This document shows positions 43,917-53,471 of a DNA stretch of 64,000 bases, piece by piece. Under the pieces are notes generated by a model. It was not told where the DNA came from and searched no databases. It saw nothing but the letters and a program-made list of their open reading frames with translations. Within the stretch, counting starts at the first letter, position 1, and each line of letters starts with the position of its first letter. The DNA is taken from the NCBI RefSeq assembly GCF_014851865.1, contig NZ_JACVAM010000004.1, positions 248,001 through 312,000 on the forward strand, read 5' to 3'. This DNA is from Pseudomonas sp. PDM16 (lineage in GTDB: Bacteria; Pseudomonadota; Gammaproteobacteria; Pseudomonadales; Pseudomonadaceae). The translations under genes and the position numbers were made by a program.

Positions 43917-44273
43917 ATGAGCACAGCCTTCCACGATGATGTCAGCACTAATGTTCTGCGCCGCATGAAAGAGGGCGGTTTCGATTTCGCCCGTTTCCAC
44001 CCCATCGAGTTCTACGCCATCTTCCCGAATGAGAATCGGGCCAGAGAGGCGGCAAGGCAGTTTCGTGGTGAGTCTTTGAATGCGCAGGTCAGCGTCCGGG
44101 ATGACGGTGCCTGGCACCTGCAGGTGAGCAAGGTGATGTATGCCACCCACGCCGGCATCGGCGATTTCGAGCAGGATCTGGAGGCACTGGTGGCGCCTCT
44201 TGGCGGAGTGATGGACGGTTGGGGCGTGACCCAGGAAGTCCGTCTCGACGCTCAGGTCGCCAGCCGGATCTGA
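43917..44273 (+). CDS. rraB: Ribonuclease E inhibitor RraB
   Basis: A 118-residue acidic cytoplasmic protein: DDVSTNVLRRMKEGGFDFARFHPIEFYAIFP, AREAARQFRG and DGWGVTQEV near the end match RraB. RraB binds RNase E and changes the mRNAs it cuts. It has an exceptionally strong Shine-Dalgarno (GAGAGGAGGT). Confidence 0.87.
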   Translation: MSTAFHDDVSTNVLRRMKEGGFDFARFHPIEFYAIFPNENRAREAARQFRGESLNAQVSVRDDGAWHLQVSKVMYATHAGIGDFEQDLEALVAPLGGVMDGWGVTQEVRLDAQVASRI

Positions 44274-44285
44274 GCGCTGTGAATG

Positions 44286-44309
44286 CCGGCCAACCCTCGG
44301 GTTGGTCGG
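44286..44309. terminator. Possible terminator after rraB
   Basis: CCAACCC-TC-GGGTTGG (44290-44305) within outer CCG/CGG forms a stable hairpin 13 bases after the rraB stop. It has only a weak pyrimidine tail (TTCC). It may serve both convergent genes. Confidence 0.45.
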
Positions 44310-44335
44310 TTCCAAGTCCCTTCGTTTCCAGTGAG

Positions 44336-45226
44336 TCAGCTGGCGATGCGCTGATGCAGCGCTTCCAGGTAGTCGATCACATCCGGTGCTCCAGCCAGAC
44401 GCAGACCTTCACCCAGCGCGTTGGCTTCTTCGGAGTTTTTCGGTAGCAGGAGACACTCGGGGGCGTCCGGGTAACGCAGCAGCGACAGGCGGGAGTAGGG
44501 CAGGCCATGATCAAGCAGCAGACTCATGAAGGCGGGCTCGCTCCATGCCTGCGCAGGCATGGCGGCCATGTGGTAGCGATTGCGTAGCTCGGCCAGTCCC
44601 GCAACGCTGAGTCGGTAGCGAACCAGGTCGGCCGGCAGGGTCACTTCGAGGCCGCGCAGCCGGGCGTAGGCGATGGCACAGGCGAATACCGCACCCTGTT
44701 GTTCTCCGCGCCAGAAGAGGCGCTCGCCGTGCCAGCTGGCCTGGCGGAGCTCGATGGCTTCGGCGGCCAGAAATCGTGGCATGGCCTGGCTGATGGTCTT
44801 GAGGAAATCCTTATAGCTGATGATACGGATGCTGCGGCCGAGCGGGCTGGCGGCGAGCTCTTCGAAGCTGTTCAGGTGCGTTGCACCCTCCAGTGGAGCC
44901 CCACACAGTCCATCGATGGTCCGTAGGTCGAAGTCGTCGAGATGCACCACCTCCCGCTCCACCACCCCCATCAGCACGGTTCGTGCGGCTGCCTTGTCTT
45001 CCTGGACGGGGCCCGACAGGGCGTCTCGCGGCAGATCGGCCAGGCGGTGCAGGGGCAGGCCAGCCTGCCACCAGATGCTCGGTGTCGGGATGGGCAATGG
45101 CTTGAACGGCAAACGCAGGCTGCGTGCTCGCTCGAACACCACACGCGGTCCGCGCCCCTTCAGCCCCAGACGCTGGGCCAAAGCGGAAAGACGCGAGGCG
45201 ATGGTGAAGGATTCGGACAGACTCAC
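44336..45226 (-). CDS. Hypothetical protein, possibly DUF6685
   Basis: A 296-residue soluble protein with no signal peptide or membrane segment. Features are an N-terminal basic stretch (RLGLKGRGPRVVFERARSLRLPFKPLPIPTP), GVVEREVVHLDDFDLRTIDGLCG and RIISYKDFLKTISQAMPRFLAAEAIELR. It resembles a Pseudomonas-restricted family I believe is named DUF6685, which I cannot confirm here. It is monocistronic and convergent with rraB. Confidence 0.7.
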   Translation of the reverse strand: MSLSESFTIASRLSALAQRLGLKGRGPRVVFERARSLRLPFKPLPIPTPSIWWQAGLPLHRLADLPRDALSGPVQEDKAAARTVLMGVVEREVVHLDDFDLRTIDGLCGAPLEGATHLNSFEELAASPLGRSIRIISYKDFLKTISQAMPRFLAAEAIELRQASWHGERLFWRGEQQGAVFACAIAYARLRGLEVTLPADLVRYRLSVAGLAELRNRYHMAAMPAQAWSEPAFMSLLLDHGLPYSRLSLLRYPDAPECLLLPKNSEEANALGEGLRLAGAPDVIDYLEALHQRIAS

Positions 45227-45370
45227 TGACGGCTGACTCCGGGTACTACCCGTTCAGTGTGGCAGAGCCTTTGATGGGGCGCACTAGCGCTGTGCGGGTG
45301 AAAAAGGTATCCGAGAGTTGCTACTGCCGGCTGTGGCAGAATGGTGCCGATCATTTTCGAGGATGCCTCC

Positions 45371-45592
45371 ATGCCCAGCATGGTGCTGGATATTGCCTTA
45401 TCTGCGGAGCGCTTTCTGGCCGTGTACCAGGGGCACGCCAATCGGGTCCTGCTCTACAGCCGAGATGGCCGCAAGGTCAGTCTGCCTGCCTATCATCTGC
45501 GTCCATTCCTCAGCCATGAGGGTATCCATGGTGTGTTCGAGCTGGAATTCACTACAAATGGCAAGCTGGTCGACCTGCGACAGCTGCGGTAG
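45371..45592 (+). CDS. DUF2835 family protein
   Basis: A 73-residue protein. LDIALSAERFLAVYQGHANRVLLYSRDGRKVSLPAYHLRPFLSHEGIHGVFELEF matches the short DUF2835 fold throughout. ATG 45371 has GAGG upstream; an earlier ATG at 45341 is less likely. It sits between a hypothetical gene and pyrD. Function unknown. Confidence 0.85.
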   Translation: MPSMVLDIALSAERFLAVYQGHANRVLLYSRDGRKVSLPAYHLRPFLSHEGIHGVFELEFTTNGKLVDLRQLR

Positions 45593-45700
45593 TTGATTTT
45601 CGGTGTTCCTTATTACTCCCTTGCCTCGCCGGAGGCTAGTGCTGATGGCTATAATCGCGCCCTGCCTCCCACTGTCATCCTAATCCGAGCCAATCAGCCC

Positions 45701-46723
45701 ATGTACGACCTGGCACGCGCGCTGCTGTTCCGTCTTGCCCCCGAAACCTCTCACGAGCTGTCCATCGATCTGATCGGTGCCGGCGGGCGCTTGGGCCTGA
45801 ACGGCCTCGTATGTAGGCCGCCGAGCCAGTTGCCCGTGAAGGTAATGGGCCTGGAGTTCCCCAACCCGGTAGGACTGGCCGCCGGCCTGGACAAGAACGG
45901 CGACGCCATCGATGGCTTCGCCCAACTCGGTTTCGGCTTCGTCGAGATCGGCACCGTGACTCCGCGTCCGCAGCCGGGCAACCCCAAGCCGCGTCTGTTC
46001 CGCCTGCCTGAAGCCACTGCGATCATCAATCGCATGGGCTTCAACAACCATGGTGTCGATCATCTGCTGGCCCGTGTGGCGAGTGCCAAGTACAAGGGCG
46101 TTCTGGGCATCAACATTGGCAAGAACTTCGATACTCCGGTCGAGCGCGCGGTAGATGACTACCTGATCGGCCTGGACAAGGTCTATGCCCACGCCAGCTA
46201 CGTCACCGTCAACGTCAGCTCGCCCAATACCCCGGGCCTGCGCAGCCTGCAGTTCGGCGACCAGCTCAAGCAGTTGCTCGAAGCCCTGCGGCTGCGTCAG
46301 GAAGATCTGGCCGTACAGCATGGCAAACGCGTGCCGCTGGCGATCAAGATCGCCCCGGACATGAGCGACGAGGAAACCGTGCAGGTGGCCCAGGCGCTGG
46401 TCGAGACTGGCATGGATGCGGTGATCGCGACGAACACTACCCTGAGCCGAGAGGGAGTCGAGAATCTGCCGTTCGGCACGGAGGCTGGCGGTCTGTCCGG
46501 TGCGCCTGTGCGCGAGAAGAGCACCCACACCGTGCGTGTATTGGCTGGTGAGCTCAAGGGGCGTTTGCCCATCATCGCCGCCGGTGGCATCACCGAGGGG
46601 GCGCACGCGGCGGAAAAGATCGCCGCTGGCGCCAGCCTGGTGCAGATATATTCCGGGTTCATCTACAAGGGACCGGCGCTGATTCGCGAGGCGGTGGATG
46701 CCATCGCCTCGCTGCCGAAGTAA
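45701..46723 (+). CDS. pyrD: Dihydroorotate dehydrogenase (quinone), class 2
   Basis: A 340-residue membrane-associated flavoenzyme of pyrimidine synthesis, passing electrons to quinone. It has the N-terminal amphipathic membrane helix [61 protein letters not shown] with the class 2 catalytic Ser, [10 protein letters not shown] and [14 protein letters not shown] 45701 matches the family start MYxLAR. Confidence 0.97.
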   Translation: MYDLARALLFRLAPETSHELSIDLIGAGGRLGLNGLVCRPPSQLPVKVMGLEFPNPVGLAAGLDKNGDAIDGFAQLGFGFVEIGTVTPRPQPGNPKPRLFRLPEATAIINRMGFNNHGVDHLLARVASAKYKGVLGINIGKNFDTPVERAVDDYLIGLDKVYAHASYVTVNVSSPNTPGLRSLQFGDQLKQLLEALRLRQEDLAVQHGKRVPLAIKIAPDMSDEETVQVAQALVETGMDAVIATNTTLSREGVENLPFGTEAGGLSGAPVREKSTHTVRVLAGELKGRLPIIAAGGITEGAHAAEKIAAGASLVQIYSGFIYKGPALIREAVDAIASLPK

Positions 46724-46737
46724 AGACTGAAGGTCAT

Positions 46738-46760
46738 AAAAAAGGGCCCCGGAGGGGCCC
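46738..46760 (-). terminator. Terminator of rmf
   Basis: On the minus strand GGGCCCC-TCC-GGGGCCC is followed by six T (the complement of A46738-46743). It is the end of the rmf transcript. No T run follows in the plus direction, so it would not end pyrD efficiently. Confidence 0.8.
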
Positions 46761-46818
46761 TCGGGCTCTCGCCCACCGCCCGGATGGGACGGTCTGGTGA
46801 AGTCGGGGTGATCCTGTT

Positions 46819-47034
46819 TCAGCCGACGGCGTGAAGTTCGTTGAGTCTGTGGATGCCGGCGGTACCGGTCAGTCCGTCCCAATTGTCACCACGGCCCTCC
46901 CGCCAGCCGTTGATCCAGGCTTGCCGAGTGGAGGGGTGGGTGAAGGGGCACATATCGCGGGATTTACCATGAATGCCGTGCTGATAGCCGCGCAAGAATG
47001 CTCGTTCCAACGGATCACGCTTAAGTCTTCTCAT
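46819..47034 (-). CDS. rmf: Ribosome modulation factor
   Basis: A 71-residue basic protein: MRRLKRDPLERAFLRGYQHGIHGKSRDMCPF...RQAWINGWREGRGD, diagnostic of Rmf, which pairs 70S ribosomes into inactive 100S dimers in stationary phase. Length slightly exceeds E. coli Rmf (55). It has its own terminator and a structured leader. Confidence 0.96.
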   Translation of the reverse strand: MRRLKRDPLERAFLRGYQHGIHGKSRDMCPFTHPSTRQAWINGWREGRGDNWDGLTGTAGIHRLNELHAVG

Positions 47035-47439
47035 AGGGTGTTGCCCTCACTGTTGACTGTTATGTCCCGTTGGCCCCTTGGTGGGGCCGGGCAGAAATGT
47101 TCTGCCAGCGGGGTCCGCTGCCGGCGTGGCGGACCACCTTGTCGCTACCGTTGCGGTGTCGACCTGGATTGATTTCTAACGAATGCATCCCACCCTGTGA
47201 ATGATCGTTTTGTCATAAGGACGTAACGCGAGTGGGATGGGAGCCATAAGGTTCCATCTTTTTTTGTTGGCCGATTGCCGAGGGACCGCGCCGTTCGTGA
47301 GCCTCAGCCCGGGACGAAGGCGTATTGCCATTGCGAACTTCTCTCGTCTGCAGGCCTTATTTATTCCGACGAAGGGTCGCCGTGCGGCCTTCCGTCACAT
47401 ATGGTGGCCTTGCAGCCATCACTGATTACTGGATGCCCC
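47035..47439. other. Intergenic region between rmf and rlmKL with two leader hairpins
   Basis: These 405 bases separate the divergent rmf and rlmKL genes. Two perfect dyads lie on the rmf side: GGCCCC-TTGGT-GGGGCC (47072-47088) and GGTCCGC...GCGGACC (47112-47135). Both would fold in the rmf mRNA leader 38-101 bases before its start. The rlmKL side holds no dyad I would defend and no convincing short gene. Confidence 0.6.
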
Positions 47440-49632
47440 ATGTCTGACCGCTATGAACTGATCCTGACCTGCCCGAAGAGCCTGGAAGGCCTGCTGCTCG
47501 AAGAAGCCAGCGGCCTGGGGCTGGAAGAGGCACGTGAACAGACTGCCGCCGTGCGTGGCTTCTCGCCCATCGAGGTGGGTTATCGCCTGTGCCTGTGGTC
47601 GCGCCTGGCCAACCGTGTGCTCCTGGTGCTGCGTCGTTTCCCGGTGCAGAACGCCGAGGAGCTGTACCAGGGCGTGCTGGCGGTGGACTGGGCCGAGCAT
47701 CTGGAGCCGGACGGCACCCTGGCGGTGGAGTTCAGCGGCCATGGCGCCGGCATCGACAACACCCACTTCGGTGCGCTGAAGGTCAAGGACGCCATCGTTG
47801 ACAAGCTGCGCACGCCCGCAGGCACCCGACCGTCGATCGACAAGGTCGACCCTGACATGCGTGTGCACCTGCGCCTGGACAAGGGCGAGGCGGTGCTCTC
47901 GCTCGATCTCTCCGGACACAGCCTGCACCAGCGTGGCTACCGCCTGCAGCAGGGCGCTGCGCCACTGAAGGAAAACCTGGCCGCGGCCATCCTGATCCGC
48001 GCCGGCTGGCCGCGTATTGCCGCCGAGGGCGGCGCGCTGGCGGACCCGATGTGTGGTGTCGGTACCTTCCTGGTCGAGGCGGCGATGATCGCAGCCGACA
48101 TGGCGCCCAACCTGCGCCGTGAGCGCTGGGGCTTCAGCAACTGGCTGGGCCATGTGCCGGCGATCTGGAAGAAGCTGCATGCCGAGGCCGAGCAGCGTGC
48201 CGCCGCCGGCCTGGCCAAGCCGCCGCTGTGGATTCGCGGCTACGAGGCCGATCCGCGACTGATCCAGCCGGCGCGCAACAATATCGACCGCGCCGGTCTC
48301 GGCGAGTGGGTCAAGCTGTACCAGGGCGAGCTGGCCACTTTCGAGCCGCGCCCGGACAAGAACCAGACCGGCCTGATCGTCAGCAACCCGCCCTATGGCG
48401 AGCGCCTGGGCGACGAGGCGAGCCTGCTGTATCTCTACCAAAACCTCGGCGAGCGCCTGCGCCAGAGCTGCCTGAACTGGGAGGCGGCGGTATTCACCGG
48501 CGCGCCGGAACTGGGCAAGCGCATGGGGCTGCGTAGCCACAAGCAGTACTCCTTCTGGAACGGCGCGCTGCCGTGCAAGCTGCTGCTGTTCAAGGTGCTG
48601 CCTGAACAGTTCGTCACCGGTGAGCGCGGCGAGCGCCGCCAGGCTGGCGAGGAGGGCGCTGCGGCGCCGGTGGCCAGTGAGCCGGCGCGCCTGTCCGAGG
48701 GCGGGCAGATGTTCGCCAACCGCTTGCAGAAGAACCTCAAGAGCTTGGGCAAGTGGGCGAAGAAGGCCGGTATCGAGTGCTATCGCCTGTACGACGCCGA
48801 CATGCCGGAGTACGCCCTGGCCATCGACCTGTACCGCGACTGGGTACATGTGCAGGAGTATGCACCGCCGCGCTCCATCGATCCGGACAAGGCGCAGGCG
48901 CGCCTGCTCGACGCCCTGGCTGCGATCCCGGTGGCGCTGGGCATCGCCCCGGACAAGGTGGTGATCAAGCGCCGTGAGCGCCAGGCTGGCACCAAGCAGT
49001 ACGAGCGACAGGCCACGCAGGGTCAGTTCATGGAAGTGAACGAGGGCGGCGTGCGCCTGCTGGTCAACCTCACCGACTACCTGGACACCGGCCTGTTCCT
49101 CGACCACCGTCCGCTGCGCCTGCGCATCCAGCAGGAGGCGGCCGGCAAGCGTTTCCTCAACCTGTTCTGCTACACCGCCACGGCCACCGTGCACGCGGCC
49201 AAGGGCGGCGCGCGCAGCACCACCAGCGTCGACCTGTCGAAAACCTACCTGGACTGGGCGCGGCGCAACCTGTCGCTCAATGGCTTCTCCGACAAGAACC
49301 GCCTGGAGCAGGGCGATGTGATGGCCTGGCTGGAGGCCGATCGTGGCGAATACGACCTGGTCTTCATCGACCCGCCGACCTTCTCCAACTCCAAACGCAT
49401 GGAAGGCGTGTTCGACGTGCAGCGCGACCACGTGCGGCTGATCGACTTGGCCATGTCGCGCCTGGGCAAGGGCGGCGTGCTGTACTTTTCCAACAACTTC
49501 CGCAAGTTCCAGCTCGACCCGAGCTTGGCCGAGCGCTACGCGGTAGAAGAGATCAGCACGCAGACTGTCGACCAGGACTTCACGCGCAACGCGAAGATCC
49601 ACCGTGCCTGGAGACTGACCGCCAAGGGCTAG
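47440..49632 (+). CDS. rlmL: 23S rRNA methyltransferase RlmKL (m2G2445 / m7G2069)
   Basis: A 730-residue fusion of two methyltransferases. The N-terminal THUMP-RlmL half has [25 protein letters not shown] and the NPPY motif ([13 protein letters not shown]). The C-terminal RlmK half has [31 protein letters not shown] and [15 protein letters not shown]. Start 47440 ([19 protein letters not shown]) matches the family. Stop codon TAG 49630-49632 shares a CTAG palindrome with the stop of the convergent DoxX gene. Confidence 0.95.
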   Translation: MSDRYELILTCPKSLEGLLLEEASGLGLEEAREQTAAVRGFSPIEVGYRLCLWSRLANRVLLVLRRFPVQNAEELYQGVLAVDWAEHLEPDGTLAVEFSGHGAGIDNTHFGALKVKDAIVDKLRTPAGTRPSIDKVDPDMRVHLRLDKGEAVLSLDLSGHSLHQRGYRLQQGAAPLKENLAAAILIRAGWPRIAAEGGALADPMCGVGTFLVEAAMIAADMAPNLRRERWGFSNWLGHVPAIWKKLHAEAEQRAAAGLAKPPLWIRGYEADPRLIQPARNNIDRAGLGEWVKLYQGELATFEPRPDKNQTGLIVSNPPYGERLGDEASLLYLYQNLGERLRQSCLNWEAAVFTGAPELGKRMGLRSHKQYSFWNGALPCKLLLFKVLPEQFVTGERGERRQAGEEGAAAPVASEPARLSEGGQMFANRLQKNLKSLGKWAKKAGIECYRLYDADMPEYALAIDLYRDWVHVQEYAPPRSIDPDKAQARLLDALAAIPVALGIAPDKVVIKRRERQAGTKQYERQATQGQFMEVNEGGVRLLVNLTDYLDTGLFLDHRPLRLRIQQEAAGKRFLNLFCYTATATVHAAKGGARSTTSVDLSKTYLDWARRNLSLNGFSDKNRLEQGDVMAWLEADRGEYDLVFIDPPTFSNSKRMEGVFDVQRDHVRLIDLAMSRLGKGGVLYFSNNFRKFQLDPSLAERYAVEEISTQTVDQDFTRNAKIHRAWRLTAKG

Positions 49633-50135
49633 TTCACCTGCCCCCGGGGCGTTTGTCGCAGCAGCTGATCGAGACTCATACGCCCGGCGCCCTTGAGCAG
49701 CAGCGGCAGCAGGGCGACCAGGTAGATCAGCGGTAGCTTGTAGTTGCCATGGCCGTGGTCGCTGATCGAGTAGCCCAACCCCAGCTCCGCCAGGCTCGAC
49801 CAGTGCGCCGGCCAATGCACCGCGGCGATGGCCACGACGGTCAGCACGATCAGGGTGGCCGACGCCAGGCGCGTGCCCAGGCCGAGCAGCAGGAGCACGG
49901 GGGCGATCAGCTCTATCCACATCGACAGTTGCCAGTTCACCTCGGCCGGCAACAGGTGGAAGGGAAAGGGGAACTGGAGCTGGGCGAACCAGTTCGGCCC
50001 GTTCCATTTCTCCAGACCGGCCTCGAAGAATTCCCAGGCGAGGAACAGACGCAATGGCAGGTCGGCGCTCCAGGCGCCGAGGCGGTCGATGTGGGTGAAG
50101 ACATTCTTCAACGGAGCGAGTGCGAGAGTGTTCAT
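49629..50135 (-). CDS. DoxX family membrane protein, HvfX-like
   Basis: A 168-residue protein with four hydrophobic segments in DoxX layout: [68 protein letters not shown] and [20 protein letters not shown]. It resembles the DoxX subgroup tied to HvfA-type copper RiPPs. The window's HvfA/B/C-like genes are about 35 kb away, so a functional link is possible but unproven. It is followed upstream by a ferric-reductase-like gene on the same strand with a 12-base gap. Confidence 0.78.
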   Translation of the reverse strand: MNTLALAPLKNVFTHIDRLGAWSADLPLRLFLAWEFFEAGLEKWNGPNWFAQLQFPFPFHLLPAEVNWQLSMWIELIAPVLLLLGLGTRLASATLIVLTVVAIAAVHWPAHWSSLAELGLGYSISDHGHGNYKLPLIYLVALLPLLLKGAGRMSLDQLLRQTPRGQVN

Positions 50136-50147
50136 GGTGACCTCGAA

Positions 50148-50810
50148 TCAGCGGGCGGTGGCGAGCGACGTACGGGCCGGCTGGGCATTGCGGCGTACGC
50201 GCTGGGCCAGCTTGGCGACGAGCTTGAGCACGATGGCCGAGAACATCAGACCGAAGGCCAGCACATAGCCGGGGCTCATCGGGATGCGCTTGTAGAAGGA
50301 CAGGCAGAAGATTACCGCCAGCACCCAGCTGCCGGTGCTGTGCAGCGCCTTCCAGCCGCGGCCGCCGAGGGCCTTCATCGCCCAGGGGAAGGAGGTGAGG
50401 GCGAGCAGCAGGATGAACAGGTAGCCGACCGAGCCAGGGATGTTGGTGGCCGCCGAGCGACCGTTCCAGAACAGCTCGGGGAACAGCTGGGCGTAGGTCA
50501 GGATCAGCACGCCGTGGATCAGGTGGGAGAAGGCGAAGGCCAGGCCGAAGAAGCGCCGTTCGCGCAGCAGCGCGCGGGTGGTCGGGCTGGGCACCAGGAG
50601 GGCCAGCGACGAGGCGAGGAAGGCCAGCAGGAACAGGGCGAAGGAGGTGCGCGCGGTGACGCGGATGGCGCTGCGCAGTGCCTCCACTAGCTGCGGCTGC
50701 CAGAGCAGGGCCAGCGCGGTGGCGACGATAACGAGCAGGGCGAGCAGGCTGAACAGGCGCCAGCCATGCAGGCTGGCGGGGGCGGTAGTGGTTGCGGTGA
50801 TGGGGGGCAT
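50148..50810 (-). CDS. Ferric-reductase-like transmembrane protein
   Basis: About 220 residues with six hydrophobic segments. His residues in FSHLIHGVLI and KALHSTGSWVLAV are placed as haem b ligands in ferric reductase/MsrQ-like domains. No C-terminal FAD/NADPH domain is present. The start at 50810 (MPPITATTTAP) is preferred to 50867. It probably forms an operon with the DoxX gene and may pass electrons across the membrane. Confidence 0.75.
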   Translation of the reverse strand: MPPITATTTAPASLHGWRLFSLLALLVIVATALALLWQPQLVEALRSAIRVTARTSFALFLLAFLASSLALLVPSPTTRALLRERRFFGLAFAFSHLIHGVLILTYAQLFPELFWNGRSAATNIPGSVGYLFILLLALTSFPWAMKALGGRGWKALHSTGSWVLAVIFCLSFYKRIPMSPGYVLAFGLMFSAIVLKLVAKLAQRVRRNAQPARTSLATAR

Positions 50811-50934
50811 CGACGGGCTCCGGGAACGGTGCGCGTCGGCGGAGTGCCATCGCGCGGTCCGTGCCATGCTCGCCAGGTGGTTTGTCCTGGATGTGTCTGC
50901 CGCGGGCCGTCCTGTATCCCTGTGTATCGCCGGC

Positions 50935-52242
50935 TCAGCTTGTTACAAACAGCTCCAGTTGCGCACACAGGCCGCCGTGCTCGCGGTTGCTCAGGGTCAG
51001 GCGCGCGCCGAGTGCCTGACTCAGCTGCAGGGCGATGGCCAGGCCCAGACCAGTGCCGCCGGTGCTGCGGTTGCGCGAGCTCTCCACCCGGTAGAACGGC
51101 TTGAACACTTCCTCCAGCTCCGCCTCGGCGATGCCGGGGCCTTCGTCCAGTACCTGCAGGCGTACGCCGTGCTCGTCGTGCTCCACCCGCAGCTCGGCAC
51201 TGCCGGCGAACTTGAGGGCGTTGTCGATCAGGTTGCTGAGTACCCGGCGCAGCGCATGCGGTCGGGTTTCCACCAGGGCGCCGCTGCGGCCGTCGAGGCT
51301 CACCGCCTGGCCGCTGTCCTGGTAGTCGAGCACCAGGCTGTCGAGGAAGGCGTCCAGGTCGACCCGGCACAGCACCTCGCGGCTGCCGTCCATGCTGCGC
51401 GCGTAGGCCACGCCTTCGCGCACCAGGTGCTGCATCTCGTCGAGGTCGCTCCACAGGCGCTCGCGCTCTGGCGAGTCGTCCATCTGCTCGACGCGCAGCT
51501 TCATACGTGTGATCGGTGTCTGCAGGTCGTGGGAGATGGCCGCCAGCAGCTGCATGCGCTCTTTCAGGTAGGCAGCGATACGCCCCTGCAGGGCGTTGAA
51601 AGCGCGGGCGGCGTAGGCCACTTCGTTCGGCCCGCGTTCGTCCAGTTGCGGGGCCGGAGTGTTCGGGTCGAGGTTGTCTACCGCACTGGCCAGGCGGGTA
51701 AGCGGGCGGATCGCCATGCGCACCGCGAGCCAGGTGCAGAACAGCAGCACCAGCAGCTGAACGAGTAGCATCAGCGGCAGCCATTGCGCCACCGGAATGT
51801 TGCCCGGCGTGACGTCGAGCACCAGCGGATTACCGTCGCTGAGGCGTATATGTACCTGGAAGTGCGGAGCAGGCCCTTCGATGGTTTCGAAGCGCATTGG
51901 GAAATGCGCGCCGATGGCTCGCTCGATGGATGGCACTGCCATGGGCGGGGCCTTCATATCCATCGGCACGCCTGGCAATCCCTGGTCGAGACGGTAGCGG
52001 TAGTTGCGTCGCTCCAGTAGCGGCAGCCAGCTTGCACGTTCCGCGGCTGGCAGGCGATCGATCAGCATGACCGTGGTACTCAGGTCCATTTCCAGGGTGT
52101 CGAGCATCATGTCGCGGCCGGTCTGGTAGCGCTCGTAGAACTGCGAGCTGAAGGACATGCCATAGGCCAGCACCAGGCCGACGAGGAAGATCAGGCCCAG
52201 GCGCGCGGCCAGGGTTCGCGGCCAGCGCAGCAGGACGTTCAC
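50935..52242 (-). CDS. Sensor histidine kinase
   Basis: A 435-residue membrane kinase: TM1 (12-32), periplasmic domain to about 160, TM2 (164-186), HAMP, H-box AAISHDLQTPITRMKLRVE, N-box NLIDNALKFA, then DEGPGIAEAELEEVFKPF and GTGLGLAIALQL. It overlaps the response-regulator gene by 4 bases. The nearby membrane redox genes may be its targets. The signal is unknown. Confidence 0.93.
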   Translation of the reverse strand: MNVLLRWPRTLAARLGLIFLVGLVLAYGMSFSSQFYERYQTGRDMMLDTLEMDLSTTVMLIDRLPAAERASWLPLLERRNYRYRLDQGLPGVPMDMKAPPMAVPSIERAIGAHFPMRFETIEGPAPHFQVHIRLSDGNPLVLDVTPGNIPVAQWLPLMLLVQLLVLLFCTWLAVRMAIRPLTRLASAVDNLDPNTPAPQLDERGPNEVAYAARAFNALQGRIAAYLKERMQLLAAISHDLQTPITRMKLRVEQMDDSPERERLWSDLDEMQHLVREGVAYARSMDGSREVLCRVDLDAFLDSLVLDYQDSGQAVSLDGRSGALVETRPHALRRVLSNLIDNALKFAGSAELRVEHDEHGVRLQVLDEGPGIAEAELEEVFKPFYRVESSRNRSTGGTGLGLAIALQLSQALGARLTLSNREHGGLCAQLELFVTS

Positions 52243-52979
52243 AGGCCCGGCTCGATCAGCTGCACGGGCAGCGAGAACACGTAGCCCTCGCTGCGCACCG
52301 TCTTGATGTAGGCCGGTTCGCGGGCATCATCCAGCAGGCGCTGGCGCAGGCGGCTCACCAGCAGGTCGATGGAACGGTCGAACACGTCGGCCTCGCGGCC
52401 CTGGGTCAGGTTGAGCAGCTGCTCGCGGCTCAGCACCCGCTGCGGATGATCGAGGAACACGCGCAGCAGGCGGTACTCGGCGCCGCTCAGGGCGATCACC
52501 GTGTCGGCCGCGTCCAGCAGGTGGCGGGCGCTGGTGTCCAGGCGCCACTGGCCGAAGCCGATCAGCCGGCTGCTCTCGCTGATCTGCAGGTTCGGCGGCA
52601 GCATGCGGGTGCGCCGTAGCACGGCGTTGATCCGCGCCAGCAGCTCGCGGGCGGAGAAGGGCTTGGTCAGGTAGTCGTCAGCGCCCATCTCCAGGCCGAC
52701 GATGCGGTCGGTCTCCTCGTTGCGTGCGGTAAGCATCAGCACTGGTGTGGCCTTGTGTCGGCTCACGCGCAGCTCGCGGCAGAGCTTCAGACCGTCGTCG
52801 CCGGGCATCATGATGTCGAGCACGATCAGGTCCACCGCGTTGCCTTCGAGGAAGGTGCGCATCTGCCGGCCATCGGCCGCCAGGCTCACGCGCAGGCCAT
52901 TCTTCTTCAGGTAGTTGCCCACCAGTTCGCGGATTTCCCGGTCGTCGTCGACGACCAGGATGTGATCGACATGCTCCAT
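52239..52979 (-). CDS. OmpR family response regulator
   Basis: A 246-residue regulator: receiver domain (ILVVDDDREIRELVGNYL, phospho-acceptor Asp in LIVLDIMMPGDDGL, Lys in DDYLTKPFSA) and an OmpR/PhoB winged helix ending RSEGYVFSLPVQL. The start at 52979 has GAGG 8 bases upstream; an upstream frame to 53087 lacks family sequence. It is paired with the overlapping kinase. Confidence 0.94.
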   Translation of the reverse strand: MEHVDHILVVDDDREIRELVGNYLKKNGLRVSLAADGRQMRTFLEGNAVDLIVLDIMMPGDDGLKLCRELRVSRHKATPVLMLTARNEETDRIVGLEMGADDYLTKPFSARELLARINAVLRRTRMLPPNLQISESSRLIGFGQWRLDTSARHLLDAADTVIALSGAEYRLLRVFLDHPQRVLSREQLLNLTQGREADVFDRSIDLLVSRLRQRLLDDAREPAYIKTVRSEGYVFSLPVQLIEPGL

Positions 52980-53171
52980 GACATGGCCTCTGTAATCGCT
53001 GTCTGCACGCATTCTATCCAGTGGCATGGTGAATGCTCGCGGCCTTTGTATTGCAGTGTATCCAGCGTGCGACGGACACATGGCCATACCTTCGAGGCCG
53101 ATGCGGACACACCGTCGATACGCCGTCGCCCTTGAATAGCCCTCGTCTAAACCAGCCCGAGGGCAAATGCC

Positions 53172-53426
53172 ATGAACATCTCCCGCCTCATCGCCAACGC
53201 AAGCCTGCTCGCCATGCTCGGTAGTGCCTCCATCGCCCAGGCCGGCGACAGCGAGATCTATCGCTACGGCATGGCACTGGACATCGCCAAGGTGCTCTCC
53301 ATCGAAGTCGCACCGGCGGCGTACTGCTCAGTAGTCAACGCTCACATGACCTACGTGAACTCCAGTGGCGAGGTCCGTGGTCTCGACTACCTGGTACAGG
53401 CTGCTGCCTGCGACGCCAGTGGCTGA
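53172..53426 (+). CDS. DUF2790 family small exported protein
   Basis: An 84-residue protein with signal peptide MNISRLIANASLLAMLGSASIAQA. The DUF2790 core is YRYGMALDIAKVLSIEV...VNAHMTYVNSSGEVRGLDYLV. Such Pseudomonas proteins are often found beside two-component systems responsive to metals. It diverges from the response regulator and may be its target. Function unknown. Confidence 0.83.
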   Translation: MNISRLIANASLLAMLGSASIAQAGDSEIYRYGMALDIAKVLSIEVAPAAYCSVVNAHMTYVNSSGEVRGLDYLVQAAACDASG

Positions 53427-53471
53427 CCACCGCGTTATTCACACCCTCCATCCATAGAGAAGAGAAAACCC

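Noticed and set aside
47419..50850. An 1143-codon minus-strand frame spanning rlmKL, DoxX and ferric-reductase-like genes.
   Set aside because: It runs antisense to rlmKL and out of frame through the other two genes; the product has no recognisable domain.
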